From: Synechococcus sp. MW101C3
GTDB taxonomy: Bacteria; Cyanobacteriota; Cyanobacteriia; PCC-6307; Cyanobiaceae
Length of the DNA stretch: 64,000 nt
Reading direction: 5' to 3'
NCBI RefSeq assembly: GCF_002252635.1
Contig: NZ_NQKX01000001.1
Coordinates: 1 to 64,000, forward strand
The notes beneath the pieces were generated by a model. It saw only the letters and a program-made list of their open reading frames with translations, had not been told where the DNA came from and ran no database searches. Positions 44,679-53,352 of this stretch are shown here, piece by piece. The translations under genes and the position numbers were made by a program. Numbering within the stretch: the stretch's first letter is position 1; each line of letters starts with the position of its first letter.

Positions 44679-45476
44679 ATGGATTTCAGTGCCCGTCGGG
44701 CCGGCACACTGGCCCGCTTGAGTGCCTACACACTGCTGGTCACCTTTCTGATCACCTTGGTCGGTGGCTTGTTGCCCTTGCCGTTGGGCGATAGCCAGCG
44801 ATTGTTCTCGCTGCTAACCGAACTGATTGCCAACTCCACCGTGCCGGTGGTGGCTCTCTTCCTTCTTTTTTACGGGCTCGCAGGCGAGGGTCTGCCTGCC
44901 CATTGGGAGTGGAGGTTGCTATGCGCGGTGCGGCCGTTGTTGCAGTTGGCAGCGCTTCTCTACCTGCTCACTGCTCTGGCGCTGGTGGGGGTGTTCCTTC
45001 AAGTGGAGAGCACCGCCACCGCTCACCATGATGCCGAGCTTCGGAGCGGTCTGGCCGAGCTGCAGCGGTTGCGGCAGGCCTTGCAGGCTTCCTCGGATGC
45101 CACTGCCCTCCAGCAGCTCTTAGCCAGCCAGCCGGGTCTGCTCCAGGCCGTCGATGCCAGCCAACTTGGGGGGCGTGTGCAACCTTCTGCAGCCCCGGCC
45201 CCTTCCGTGGCTGAGCGCCGGCGCCAGGCTGCTCTCTTGCTCGATCGCGCCGAGGCCAGCCTGCGTTTACAGGTCACCCGCCGCCGTGCTGATGCAAGCG
45301 GCAACCTGACCCGGCAGGTGTTGCGGTTGGGGCTAAGCGCCCTGGTTTACGCGCTCTTTCATTTGGTCTCCTCGCTGCTTTGGCCTCGCTCCCTGCTCCA
45401 CACCCGCGAGAGCATCCTCGAGGCCCGTGCTGCCCGCCTCGCTATGGAGGAAGAGCAGCACGCCGAGCAGCTGTGA
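44679..45476 (+). CDS. HpsJ-like protein of the cyanoexosortase module
   Basis: About 265 residues. ATG 44679, with AAGGTG upstream, is preferred over GTG 44676. Four membrane helices are visible: YTLLVTFLITLVGGLLPLPL, VPVVALFLLFYGLA, LLQLAALLYLLTALALVGVF and a last one near residue 225 (LRLGLSALVYALFHLVSSLL). Between the third and the last lies a soluble helical loop of about 100 residues. This layout matches the HpsJ-like proteins found with cyanobacterial hormogonium-polysaccharide and exosortase loci. The stop overlaps the exosortase start (GTGA). The function is unknown; it may help polysaccharide secretion. Confidence 0.72.
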   Translation: MDFSARRAGTLARLSAYTLLVTFLITLVGGLLPLPLGDSQRLFSLLTELIANSTVPVVALFLLFYGLAGEGLPAHWEWRLLCAVRPLLQLAALLYLLTALALVGVFLQVESTATAHHDAELRSGLAELQRLRQALQASSDATALQQLLASQPGLLQAVDASQLGGRVQPSAAPAPSVAERRRQAALLLDRAEASLRLQVTRRRADASGNLTRQVLRLGLSALVYALFHLVSSLLWPRSLLHTRESILEARAARLAMEEEQHAEQL

Positions 45477-46375
45477 CGGCCGTGGAGCCGGTGGATCCAT
45501 GGCCTCGGTGGGAACGGTACTGCCGGCTTGCTCTCCTGGCCGGCTTGGCCTCCAGCCAGCTCACCCTCGCCGCCCGGGGGGGGGTGGGCGATTTCACGAT
45601 TATGGCCGCACTTACCTGGCTGGCTGGCGCCATTCTGCTGTTGGAGCTCGAGCAGGGGGGGGGAGTGTGTGCCTTCGGGGCCATTCCGACCGGCCGGTGG
45701 TGCTGCGGTGTGCTGGCCCTGCTCTGGTGTCTGTTGGTCCTCAGCTTCGGCGGCCGCCTTTACGACCCGCTGTTCTGGCTGCTACCTCTGATGGCACTGC
45801 CTGGTCTTGCCCTGCTGGCCGGTATCGGCTGGCGGGCAACGCTGCTGCACCAGCTTGTAGTGCTCGGCCTGCTGCTGCCCTCCCAGGGGCTCTTCAATGT
45901 GGCCATCCCCGTAGCCCCGCTGGCACACGTCACCGCCCGAGTGACCGCCCAGTTGCTCTGGCTGTTCGGCCAGTCCGCGTATGCCCAGGGGGATCGCATT
46001 GTTACCACCACGCAGACGCTGCTGGTGGATGGCCACTGCACTGGCCGCAGCATCCTCGGCTTCAGCCTCGCCACCTTGGTGGTGCTTCTGATCCTGCTGC
46101 CCCTGCCCCGCCGCGGCCGCTTCGCCACCATCGCTGCATTGGCAGTAGCCACCTTCTCTGCAGTATTCCTGCTCAACGGAGTGCGCATTGCCCTGCTTGC
46201 CTTCACAATCCGGGATCCCGGACCCGGGCCATTGGCAGCATTGCGCGGTTTCGAGTTCTGGCATTCCGGCCTCGGCTCCCAGCTGTTTACCCTGGCTGCT
46301 AGCGCCCTGGTCTGTGGCACCTATGTGATGCTGCTCGAATGGCGGCTGCGCCGGCACGGACCCCGCGCAGGATGA
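45473..46375 (+). CDS. crtA: Cyanoexosortase A
   Basis: About 300 residues with roughly eight membrane helices. The three exosortase active-site residues are visible: Cys189 in LLVDGHCTGRSILGF, Arg238 in LLNGVRIALLAF and His264 in FEFWHSGLGSQLF. The enzyme is a membrane transpeptidase-like protease that cleaves PEP-CTERM tails after export. GTG 45473 overlaps the upstream stop, and its own TGA overlaps the next ATG (ATGA), so the three genes form one coupled operon. The likely substrate is the PEP-CTERM protein at 41.4 kb. Confidence 0.92.
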   Translation: MTAVEPVDPWPRWERYCRLALLAGLASSQLTLAARGGVGDFTIMAALTWLAGAILLLELEQGGGVCAFGAIPTGRWCCGVLALLWCLLVLSFGGRLYDPLFWLLPLMALPGLALLAGIGWRATLLHQLVVLGLLLPSQGLFNVAIPVAPLAHVTARVTAQLLWLFGQSAYAQGDRIVTTTQTLLVDGHCTGRSILGFSLATLVVLLILLPLPRRGRFATIAALAVATFSAVFLLNGVRIALLAFTIRDPGPGPLAALRGFEFWHSGLGSQLFTLAASALVCGTYVMLLEWRLRRHGPRAG

Positions 46376-46893
46376 CCGCACTCCTTGATGGCTCCCAGCT
46401 TCGGCGGCGCCTGGTGCTCTGTTCCCTGGCCGGTTGGGCCTCCCTGCTGTCGCTGGAAACCCTGCTGCGCCAGCCGGGCTTTGCCCCCGCAGCCACCCTG
46501 CCACCCCAGCTGCGACTCGATGGGGTGCTGTACGCGCGTCGTCCGGCATCACCGCTGCAGCAAGACGCGCCCCAGCTGGATCTTCCTCCTGGTGTGGTGA
46601 GGCTGGCCGCCGCCCGCTACGGCGAGCACTCCGTGCTGCTACTGGGCCATACACGCAGCGGTGCAAGCGGCCAGATACCTGTGGAAGCCATCAATACTGC
46701 CCTCAGTCGTTCACCCAAGGGCGGCCGTTGTCTTGTGGTGGATGGGGCTGGCGATATACGGGCCGAGCTTGATAGCGCCGCCGATTGGTTGGCCTGGCGC
46801 CGTGCCCATCCTGCTACTTCTGCTCAGACGCTTGCATGGCTGGTGGGTCTGCAGCCTCGTCAGGCCAATCTCTGCCTGTGGATGGCCACGTGA
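46372..46893 (+). CDS. Cyanoexosortase A system-associated protein
   Basis: About 173 residues. ATG 46372 overlaps the exosortase stop. A hydrophobic segment (LVLCSLAGWASLLSLETLL) near residues 12-30 is followed by a periplasmic-like domain with LRLDGVLYARR, GRCLVVDGAGDI and LAWLVGLQPRQANLCLWM. Proteins of this size and position accompany cyanoexosortase A and are annotated as system-associated; their biochemical role is not known. It is the last intact gene of the polysaccharide locus. Confidence 0.8.
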   Translation: MTALLDGSQLRRRLVLCSLAGWASLLSLETLLRQPGFAPAATLPPQLRLDGVLYARRPASPLQQDAPQLDLPPGVVRLAAARYGEHSVLLLGHTRSGASGQIPVEAINTALSRSPKGGRCLVVDGAGDIRAELDSAADWLAWRRAHPATSAQTLAWLVGLQPRQANLCLWMAT

Positions 46894-47149
46894 CAGCCGA
46901 ATGGTCGCCCCTTGCTGCTGCTGTGGGAACTGCTTCTGCAGCCGCCTCATTTCCAACCTGGTGAGGTGGGCTGTTTGATCTGAGGGTCGGGCATGTGGGC
47001 CTCATTTGATGGTCATCATCAACCGCCGCTAGGTGAGGCTCACCGCAGCATTTTCCAGCAGCGATTGGGTGGAGATGCCTGGTTCGGGGTGTGAGCAGCA
47101 GTGCCTGGAGCAGGATCAGCAGGATCGCGCAGGCCAGCTCACTGGCACC

Positions 47150-47477
47150 AGAGAAGGCAAGCCGGTTCAGACGGTCCATCTGCTTCTCACCAGCCTGCAC
47201 ATCACCTCAGAACCCTTGCTGCAACTTGTGCGGCACTGGCGGAGGATTGAGGGCTGGCACTGGATTCATGACACCCTGCCCCATGAGGACGTTCACCGTT
47301 ACCGGGGGCAGTGGTGCCGGCACGATGGCAAAGCTGCGAACTGCAGCGCTCAAACTGCTGAGGCTGGTGGATGTTTCGTCGATCCGAGCCGGTTTGCAGG
47401 CGGTGGGTGATGCATGGCATCACGGCCCTGCTGGCGATGGCGCGGCGCCAGCCAGCAACCCTGCTTTAACTTTTAGT
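47150..47477 (+). pseudogene. ISAs1-family transposase C-terminal remnant
   Basis: VQTVHLLLTSLHITSEPLLQ followed by LVRHWRRIEGWHWIHDTLPH is the C-terminal signature of ISAs1/DDE transposases (R.HW.IE...HW.xD). After a frameshift near 47310 the text continues GAGTMAKLRTAALKLLRL and SIRAGLQAV, and after another shift ITALLAMARRQPATLL. The N-terminal two thirds and catalytic region are missing. It lies exactly between the exosortase operon and the housekeeping genes, marking the right boundary of the locus. Confidence 0.75.
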
Positions 47478-47530
47478 CAGCTTTGGGGCAATCGGCTGGA
47501 GTGTGGGAACGTTCCTGTTGGAGGATGGAA

Positions 47531-48292
47531 TCACCCGGAATAGACGCCGGCGAAAGACTGAACAACGGGAAACGTGCCTGCCTCGCGGGAGGGATTGCCG
47601 GGCCGGTCGCTGAGCAGGGGGTGCATGCCGGCGGTGTTGGCGGCGTCCAACTCCGCGATCGCATCGCTGATGAATAGAATGTGTTCGGGCTCTACCTTCA
47701 GTTGGGTGGCGATTCTGGTGTAGCTGGAGGATTCTTGTTTGGTACCGATGCGGGTGTCGAACCAGGCGGCGAAGAGTGATTGGAGATTGCCGGCAACGCT
47801 GTGTCCGTATAGCAACTGTTGCGCTTTTACCGATCCTGAGGAATACACCCCAAGCTCTATTCCCATCCGCGTCCAGCGCTGCAGCGCTGGTGGAACATCT
47901 TCGAAGAGGGGGGCGCACAGGTGGCCGGCCGCATAGCCACGTTCCCAGATGAGCCCCTGGAGATCCTTTAGCGGAGTCAGTTTCCTGTCGCACTGAATCA
48001 GCCACTTCAGATAGGGCAGCAGGCGTTGCGCCGTTGAGCCGTTGGCGCTCAATCGAGCCTTTGCCAGCAGCTCAAGCGCTTCGTTGTGATCCTCTTGCTC
48101 CCAGGCCTGCTCGACGGCCTGAAGCAGGACCTGTACTTGGGGAGTGCTGGCTTCTGCGGCAAGGAAGCCTTCCAGCTGATCTGCGGCATAGGGGAAGAGC
48201 GTGTCTTTCACAAAATCGAAAGGACAGGTGGTGCCTTCGATATCAAGAAGGATGTGGCTGATGGCTGTGCGAGCCGGGAGAGTGGACGTCAT
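47531..48292 (-). CDS. mtnC: Enolase-phosphatase E1 / acireductone synthase
   Basis: About 253 residues. A HAD-family enzyme that converts 2,3-diketo-5-methylthiopentyl-1-phosphate into the acireductone of the methionine salvage pathway. HAD motif I is ILLDIEGTTCPFDFVKD near residue 17, motif II GVYSSGSVKAQQLLYGHS and motif III/IV HILFISDAIAELDAANTAGM. ATG 48292 lies only two bases after the mtnB stop (TAG-CC-ATG), so the two are coupled; an in-frame start at 48361 would overlap mtnB. Length matches the family. Confidence 0.93.
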   Translation of the reverse strand: MTSTLPARTAISHILLDIEGTTCPFDFVKDTLFPYAADQLEGFLAAEASTPQVQVLLQAVEQAWEQEDHNEALELLAKARLSANGSTAQRLLPYLKWLIQCDRKLTPLKDLQGLIWERGYAAGHLCAPLFEDVPPALQRWTRMGIELGVYSSGSVKAQQLLYGHSVAGNLQSLFAAWFDTRIGTKQESSSYTRIATQLKVEPEHILFISDAIAELDAANTAGMHPLLSDRPGNPSREAGTFPVVQSFAGVYSG

Positions 48293-48294
48293 GG

Positions 48295-48975
48295 CTATGG
48301 CGCCGGTGTTGAGTGGGCAGATGCTGTCGGGTGCAGGGACTTGACCACCAATTCTCTCCATGCCTGATCAAGGAGGAACTCAAGAATTTCCACGTGCCGT
48401 TGGGCTGTGAACAGATTGCTGCCCCAGGCATAGAGCCCATGGCCGCCGACCAGCAGGCCATGGGGGGCGTCGTTGAGCAAAGGGGAGGCAAGGTCACTCA
48501 GCCGACGCAGATCCTGGTCGTTCGGTACCACCGGCAGCACCACGCGGCTGTGATGGGTGGTGATGCCTTCAAGTCCCTTCATCATCTCCAGCCCTTCAAA
48601 CACAACCCCCGCAGGGCCATGTTCGTTGTGCTGTTGGCTCTGGAGAGCCAGGCGCGAAAGCAGGGTTGCCGCCGGTGAATGGGTGTGGAGCACAGCCCCC
48701 GCACCGCAGGTGTGCACGATCTCCAGGTGCAAGAGCGTCTCTGCGCTGGCCTGTCCGTTGCCCTCCACCACAGCGCCCGCTTCGTTCACCTGCACCAGGT
48801 CGGCGCCACGAACAGAACCTTTGTGGATCCCGCTGGGCGCCATGAGCAGCCGCAGAGGATCCCTGCTCAGTACGCAACTGAAATTGCCACCGGTGCCATC
48901 ACACCAGCCGCGGCGATGAAGGTCCTGGATCAGGCTGGCCAGAGCCTCAGCGGTTGTGGGTGGATCGAAAGGCAT
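48295..48975 (-). CDS. mtnB: Methylthioribulose-1-phosphate dehydratase
   Basis: About 226 residues of the class II aldolase/adducin fold. It dehydrates 5-methylthioribulose-1-phosphate, the step before MtnC. GTGGNFSCVLSRDPLRLLMA and APSGIHKG mark the N-terminal substrate region. The zinc ligands are in VLHTHSPAATLL and near the end in FTAQRHVEILEFLLDQ; the catalytic Glu is probably in GLEMMKGLEGI. ATG 48975 was chosen because MPFDPPTTAEALASLI starts the domain; the upstream extension would overlap mutM. It sits 17 nt after mutM. Confidence 0.92.
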   Translation of the reverse strand: MPFDPPTTAEALASLIQDLHRRGWCDGTGGNFSCVLSRDPLRLLMAPSGIHKGSVRGADLVQVNEAGAVVEGNGQASAETLLHLEIVHTCGAGAVLHTHSPAATLLSRLALQSQQHNEHGPAGVVFEGLEMMKGLEGITTHHSRVVLPVVPNDQDLRRLSDLASPLLNDAPHGLLVGGHGLYAWGSNLFTAQRHVEILEFLLDQAWRELVVKSLHPTASAHSTPAP

Positions 48976-48992
48976 CGGCAGATTGCAGCCCT

Positions 48993-49838
48993 TCAATGCT
49001 GGCAGGACGGGCACCAGTGGGTTCCTCGCCCAGCCAGCCGCTCCCGTTGGATTGGTGTTCCGCACGTCCGGCAGGGCTGGCCGCCGCGTCGGTACACCCA
49101 GGCCATGCCGCCGTAGTTGCCGTTGGTGCCGCTGAGATCTCTGAAATCGCTGAAGGTGGTGCCTCCCGCTCCGATGCTCGTTTGCAGCACCCGCACCACG
49201 GCCTGGTGGAGCCGGTGAAGCTGCGCCACCCCAAGCCTGCCGCTGGGGGTGTGCGGATCGATGCCCGCGGTGAACAGAGATTCATCGGCATAGATGTTGC
49301 CGATGCCGGCCACCAGCGCCTGATCCAGCAGGGCGTTCTTGATCGGTCGCTGCGACCCCTTCAGGCGTTGCCGCAAGTAGGCGGCGTTGAACGCCGCACT
49401 GAACGGTTCAGGACCGAGACGGCTGAGGCCGTGCATCACCTGGCTGGGCTCGCATCCCGCAGGAATCCACCACATCTGGCCGAAGCTGCGCGTGTCCACG
49501 AAGCGCAGTTCGTGACCCTGGAAGTCGTGGAACCGCACGCGCGTGTGGCTGCATGGTTCGCGCTCGTGATCAAGCCACTGAAACTGGCCTGTCATGCGCA
49601 GGTGCACACCCCACAGGCCGGCGGGCTCGCCATCGCGGCTGAGGCTGGCCAACAGATACTTGCCACGGCGCTGCCACAGACCCACCTGGGTGCCTTCAAG
49701 GGCACGACAGAACGCTTCGGGGTCGGCGGGATGGGCCACAGCCCTTGCTCTCAGCACACTGACGCGCTCCACAGTGAAGCCCGCCAACTGTCGCTCGAGG
49801 CCGAGACGCACGGTTTCGACTTCAGGCAGCTCCGGCAA
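48993..49838 (-). CDS. mutM: Formamidopyrimidine-DNA glycosylase
   Basis: About 281 residues. It excises 8-oxoguanine and Fapy lesions and nicks the backbone. The essential N-terminus MPELPEVETVR (Pro2 nucleophile, Glu3) is present. Helix-two-turn-helix residues lie in NALLDQALVAGIGNIYADES. The C-terminal zinc finger has four Cys in CRTCGTPIQRERLAGRGTHW plus CPSC. Length is normal. It leads a minus-strand operon with mtnB and mtnC and lies downstream of psaE on the same strand, an arrangement seen in related cyanobacteria. Confidence 0.96.
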   Translation of the reverse strand: MPELPEVETVRLGLERQLAGFTVERVSVLRARAVAHPADPEAFCRALEGTQVGLWQRRGKYLLASLSRDGEPAGLWGVHLRMTGQFQWLDHEREPCSHTRVRFHDFQGHELRFVDTRSFGQMWWIPAGCEPSQVMHGLSRLGPEPFSAAFNAAYLRQRLKGSQRPIKNALLDQALVAGIGNIYADESLFTAGIDPHTPSGRLGVAQLHRLHQAVVRVLQTSIGAGGTTFSDFRDLSGTNGNYGGMAWVYRRGGQPCRTCGTPIQRERLAGRGTHWCPSCQH

Positions 49839-50310
49839 GACGGTTTCTGGCGCGTTGCTTCAGGCTCCCATGCCGGCGCGCCGAGCCCACAGGTGCGGGG
49901 CTGCCTCTGGGGTTGCCCGCGTCGAGGGGGAGTAGGCGGCCAGAGGAACGCGCACGCACAGAACAGCCCAAGGCTGTAGGGGGACTGATGGATCGAGCTG
50001 GGGAATCAAGCCCGAGATGGCAGTGACGTCTCTGATCTGCGGTTGTGCAGCTGGAGAATGGTGGATAGACCACTCAAGCCAGCTGCTGGATAGGGGCGGC
50101 CCCAGCGGTGGGGCCCGGCGTGTTGGATTGGCCTGGGAAGCGAAGGCTTCGGGTTGGGAGAGGAAGGCTTCAACTGAGGGCCGCAGGCTCAGCAAACGCA
50201 ACACCAAGGTGAGCTGATGGAAGCCCCTGCAGGGTGATAACGGCCAGTGAAAAAATGCTGCTTCTACGCAGGCGACTGGTGGAGAGAATCCCTGTGGATC
50301 AGACCGTGTG
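49839..50310. other. Gap between psaE and mutM without a recognised gene
   Basis: Nearly 500 nt with only shadow-like frames on both strands. The mutM operon promoter should lie towards 49850-50000, but no clear -35/-10 pair was identified. Confidence 0.45.
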
Positions 50311-50345
50311 CGGGGGCAGCCCTGCAGATGCTGGATGTGCCCCCG
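50311..50345 (-). terminator. Stem-loop downstream of psaE
   Basis: An 8-bp GC-rich stem, CGGGGGCA / TGCCCCCG (50311-50318 and 50338-50345), lies 10 nt past the psaE stop. It has no T run on the minus strand, so it may protect the 3' end of this abundant photosystem mRNA rather than act as a classical terminator. Confidence 0.45.
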
Positions 50346-50355
50346 GGATTGGGAC

Positions 50356-50565
50356 TCAGGCCTTCTCGAGCTCGGCTTCGGAGAAGTTGTTGGTATTGAT
50401 GCCGCCTTCCGAACCGCTGAATCCGGTGTAGTTCACTTTCTCGAAGCGCACCACCACGGGGTAGCGGATGCCGGAGGTGTCGATCGACGCCACGGTGCCG
50501 ACGTCGTTGAACCAATAGGACTCGGGTCGCTTGATGCGCACTTTGTCGCCGCGGGAGATGGCCAT
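50356..50565 (-). CDS. psaE: Photosystem I reaction centre subunit IV (PsaE)
   Basis: 69 residues, the family's usual length. It sits on the stromal/cytoplasmic face of photosystem I and helps dock ferredoxin and supports cyclic electron flow. The sequence opens [20 protein letters not shown], continues [20 protein letters not shown] and ends [13 protein letters not shown]; RIKRxESYW and YPVVVRFxKVNY are PsaE hallmarks forming an SH3-like barrel. It is monocistronic by spacing, transcribed away from the conserved + strand gene that starts about 120 nt upstream. Confidence 0.98.
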   Translation of the reverse strand: MAISRGDKVRIKRPESYWFNDVGTVASIDTSGIRYPVVVRFEKVNYTGFSGSEGGINTNNFSEAELEKA

Positions 50566-50683
50566 CGCTGCGCTGGAGAAGGTTGATTGCCAGTCGGAAG
50601 ATACCCGAGGCCGGCGGGCCCAACGGTGCCCGTGTCATGAATCGTCGTCGCCGGAGCAGGGCCGCCATGGGGGCGGGCGGAGC

Positions 50684-51739
50684 GTGGCACGATCGGCTGC
50701 TGCCGCCCCGCCGTTGTTGGAGCCCCCCATCCTCGATCTCGAGCTCCCCGATCCCCAGCGCGACGACATCAGCACGATGGAGTTCCTGGCGCGGCTGGAG
50801 GAGGCATGGGGGGTGTGCGACCGCTTCGACCTGCAGACGGAGATCTGGCGGGGACGCATCCTGCGCGCTGTGCGCGACCGCGAGGTTCGCGGCGGTGAGG
50901 GTCGGGGTACCGGCTTCCTGCAGTGGCTCAGGGAGCGGGAGATCAGCAAGACCCGGGCCTATGGGCTGATCCAGCTGGCGGAGTCTGCCGAAAGCCTGGT
51001 GGGTGATGGGCCGCTGGAGCAAAGCAGCGTCAACAACTTCTCGAAGCGCGCCTTCCTCGAAACGGCCCAGGCCGACCCGGAGGTGCAGCTGATGATCAGC
51101 GAAGCGGCCAATGAGGGGCAGCAGATCACCCGCAAGCAGGTGCGGCGCCTCTCTGATGAATTCACAGCGGCCACCAGCCCGCTGCTGCCGGAGGAGATCC
51201 GCCAGCGCACCCAGGAGAACCTGCTGCCCCCGCGGGCGGTGGCGCCGCTGGTGAAGGAGCTGGCCAAGCTGCCCGAGGCCCAGCAGGACGATCTGCGCCA
51301 GGCGCTGCGCGATGAACCCGAGCTCGACCGGGTCAGGGACGTGACCAGCACGGCCCGCTGGCTGAGCAAGGCGGCCGAGGCCGGGGCTGCGGTGCGCGCC
51401 TTTCAGCAAGGGGAGCTGCAACTGGAGAAAGCCCTGCAGGAGGCTCAGCGGCTCGACGCTCTTGGTTTGCTGGCCGATGCGGTGGGGCAGGCCCAACAGC
51501 TCGAAAGTGCCGTGCTGAAGCTGCACACCAGCTGGCGACGGCTGGGGGGATTGCAGGAGCGTCTCTGGGTGGAGAGCGGCAGCAGCACGCCCCACCTGCG
51601 GGCCATGCTGACCGTGCTCCAGAGCCTGAGCGGTAGCACCCTGCGGGTGTCGTTGGGGGAGCTGGCCGGCGGCAAACGGGTGCGGCTGCAGCTGGTGGAG
51701 GAGAGCCCCGACCAGCTGGACGCACCGCCGTTGCCATGA
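50684..51739 (+). CDS. Conserved hypothetical protein with helical repeats
   Basis: About 351 residues from GTG 50684. A longer open frame to 50531 would cover the psaE start and is unlikely. The protein is mostly alpha-helical and charged: ISTMEFLARLEEAWGVCDRF, TGFLQWLREREISKTRAYGL, NNFSKRAFLETAQADPEVQL and RKQVRRLSDEFTAA resemble segments of DNA-binding/regulatory helices, and the TRAYGLIQLAESAE stretch looks like a helix-turn-helix. The C-terminus (GSTLRVSLGELAGGKRVRLQ) is beta-like. I infer a picocyanobacterial conserved protein of unknown function. It lies upstream of the RecQ-like gene with the same orientation. Confidence 0.62.
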   Translation: MARSAAAAPPLLEPPILDLELPDPQRDDISTMEFLARLEEAWGVCDRFDLQTEIWRGRILRAVRDREVRGGEGRGTGFLQWLREREISKTRAYGLIQLAESAESLVGDGPLEQSSVNNFSKRAFLETAQADPEVQLMISEAANEGQQITRKQVRRLSDEFTAATSPLLPEEIRQRTQENLLPPRAVAPLVKELAKLPEAQQDDLRQALRDEPELDRVRDVTSTARWLSKAAEAGAAVRAFQQGELQLEKALQEAQRLDALGLLADAVGQAQQLESAVLKLHTSWRRLGGLQERLWVESGSSTPHLRAMLTVLQSLSGSTLRVSLGELAGGKRVRLQLVEESPDQLDAPPLP

Positions 51740-51806
51740 GCCTGCCTGGCCACCAGATCTGGGGCCGCTAAGGTCGGGCCGCACCAGGGCTGTGGTCGGT
51801 TTGGCG

Positions 51807-53315
51807 ATGGAAGCGCTCGAGGATTCCCTGGAGCGTCATTTCGGCTGGTCGCGCTTCCGGCCCGGTCAGCGCCCGGTGGTGGAGGCCCTCCTGGCGGGTC
51901 GCGACTGTCTGGCGGTGCTGCCCACCGGTGGCGGGAAGTCGCTCTGTTTTCAGCTGCCCGCCCTGGTGCGGCAGGGCCTGGTGCTGGTGGTGTCGCCGCT
52001 GGTGGCCCTGATGCAGGACCAGGTGGCGCAGCTGCAGCGCCGCGGCATCCCGGCCGCCTGCCTGCACCAGGGGCTCGATGCCGGGTCGCGGCGGCAGCTT
52101 CTGCATCGCCTCGCCGACAATCGCCTGCGCCTGCTCTACTTGGCACCGGAGCGGCTGCAGGCGGAAGCCACCCGCGCCCTGCTGGAGGACGTGCTGGAGC
52201 AGGGCCGGCTGGTGGCGCTGGCGGTGGACGAGGCCCACTGCATCAGCGCCTGGGGCCATGATTTCCGCCCGGATTACCGCCGCCTCGGGCAGCTGCGCAG
52301 CCTCTGTCCCGGTGTGCCCCTGGTGGCGCTGAGCGCCACGGCCGCGCCGCGGGTCCGCGCCGACATCATCCGGCTGCTGCAGCTGCGGCGCCCCCTTGTG
52401 CAGGTGCGCTCCGCCCGGCGCGCGAATCTCGTGTACGCCATGCAGCGGCGCCCCCCTGATCCGCTGCCACTGGTGCTCGACACGGTGGCGGCTGCGTCCG
52501 GGGCTGTGCTGATCTACGCCCGCACACGGCGGTCGGTGGAGCACTGGGCGGCGCGGCTCTCGGCTGCCGGGGTGGAGGCGATCGCGTATCACGCCGGCAT
52601 GGACCCTGAAAGCCGCCTGCTGGCGCTTGAGCACTTCCAGCACCATCCGCGGCCGGTGCTGGTGGCCACGGTGGCCTTCGGCATGGGTGTGGACCGCCCG
52701 GATGTGGGACTGGTGCTGCATCTGGATCTGCCTGCCAGCGCGGAGGGGTACCTGCAGGAGTCGGGGCGGGCGGGGCGTGATGGCCAGCCCGCCCGCTGCC
52801 TGGTGCTCTTTGATCCGATGGACCGGCGCTCGCTGGGCTGGGCGATGCGCGCCTCCGGCCGGCAGCTGACCCCGGAGCTGCAGGAGCAGGAGAGGTTGCG
52901 GCTGGAACTGGCCCAGCAACAGCTGCGGCGCATGGAGGCGGTGGCGGAGGGGACGGGCTGTCGCGAGCAGGCCTTGCTGGAGGCCGTGGGCGAGCTGGTG
53001 CCCCCCTGCGGTCGCTGCGACCGTTGCCACAGCCGTGGGGTGCCGATCGACTGGTCGGCGCAGGCGGCGCAGGTGCTGACCCTGCTGCAGGAGCGCCGGG
53101 GCCTGGATCTCCCCCGGCTGGCCGATGACCTGGCCGATCACTCCGGTGCGGAGGACACCGCCGCTGCGGAGGGAGAGCGCTGGGGCTGGCTGGCGCGCCG
53201 GCTGGTGCAGGAGGAGCTGATCTGCGAAAGCGACGACGGCAGCCAGCGGCTCTGGATCCGGGAGGCCGGACGCCGCTATCTGCAGGAGCCATGGCCGTTG
53301 CGCTGGGCGGCATGA
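51807..53315 (+). CDS. RecQ-like DNA helicase
   Basis: About 502 residues from ATG 51807 (GTG 51792 is a longer option). A superfamily 2 helicase: FGWSRFRPGQRPVVEALLAG (motif 0), VLPTGGGKSLCFQLPALV (Walker A), ALAVDEAHCISAWGHDFRPD (DEAH plus the RecQ aromatic loop), VALSATA (motif III), and VATVAFGMGVDRPDVGLVLH and QESGRAGRDGQPARCLVLFD (motifs V and VI). The zinc-binding region has Cys in VPPCGRCDRCHSRG, but the HRDC domain of full RecQ is missing. A role in recombination and fork repair is inferred from the family. Confidence 0.93.
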   Translation: MEALEDSLERHFGWSRFRPGQRPVVEALLAGRDCLAVLPTGGGKSLCFQLPALVRQGLVLVVSPLVALMQDQVAQLQRRGIPAACLHQGLDAGSRRQLLHRLADNRLRLLYLAPERLQAEATRALLEDVLEQGRLVALAVDEAHCISAWGHDFRPDYRRLGQLRSLCPGVPLVALSATAAPRVRADIIRLLQLRRPLVQVRSARRANLVYAMQRRPPDPLPLVLDTVAAASGAVLIYARTRRSVEHWAARLSAAGVEAIAYHAGMDPESRLLALEHFQHHPRPVLVATVAFGMGVDRPDVGLVLHLDLPASAEGYLQESGRAGRDGQPARCLVLFDPMDRRSLGWAMRASGRQLTPELQEQERLRLELAQQQLRRMEAVAEGTGCREQALLEAVGELVPPCGRCDRCHSRGVPIDWSAQAAQVLTLLQERRGLDLPRLADDLADHSGAEDTAAAEGERWGWLARRLVQEELICESDDGSQRLWIREAGRRYLQEPWPLRWAA

Positions 53316-53352
53316 GCGGCAGGCGGGCCGGCACGCGTGGGCTGGACGGGGC

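Noticed and set aside
50264-51784. 506-codon minus-strand frame over psaE and the conserved protein
   Set aside because: It is antisense to the + strand protein and covers psaE out of frame; composition is shadow-like.
51768-53141. 457-codon minus-strand frame over the RecQ-like gene
   Set aside because: Antisense shadow in GC-rich DNA, rich in His/Gln/Arg, with no motif; RecQ motifs are intact on the other strand.
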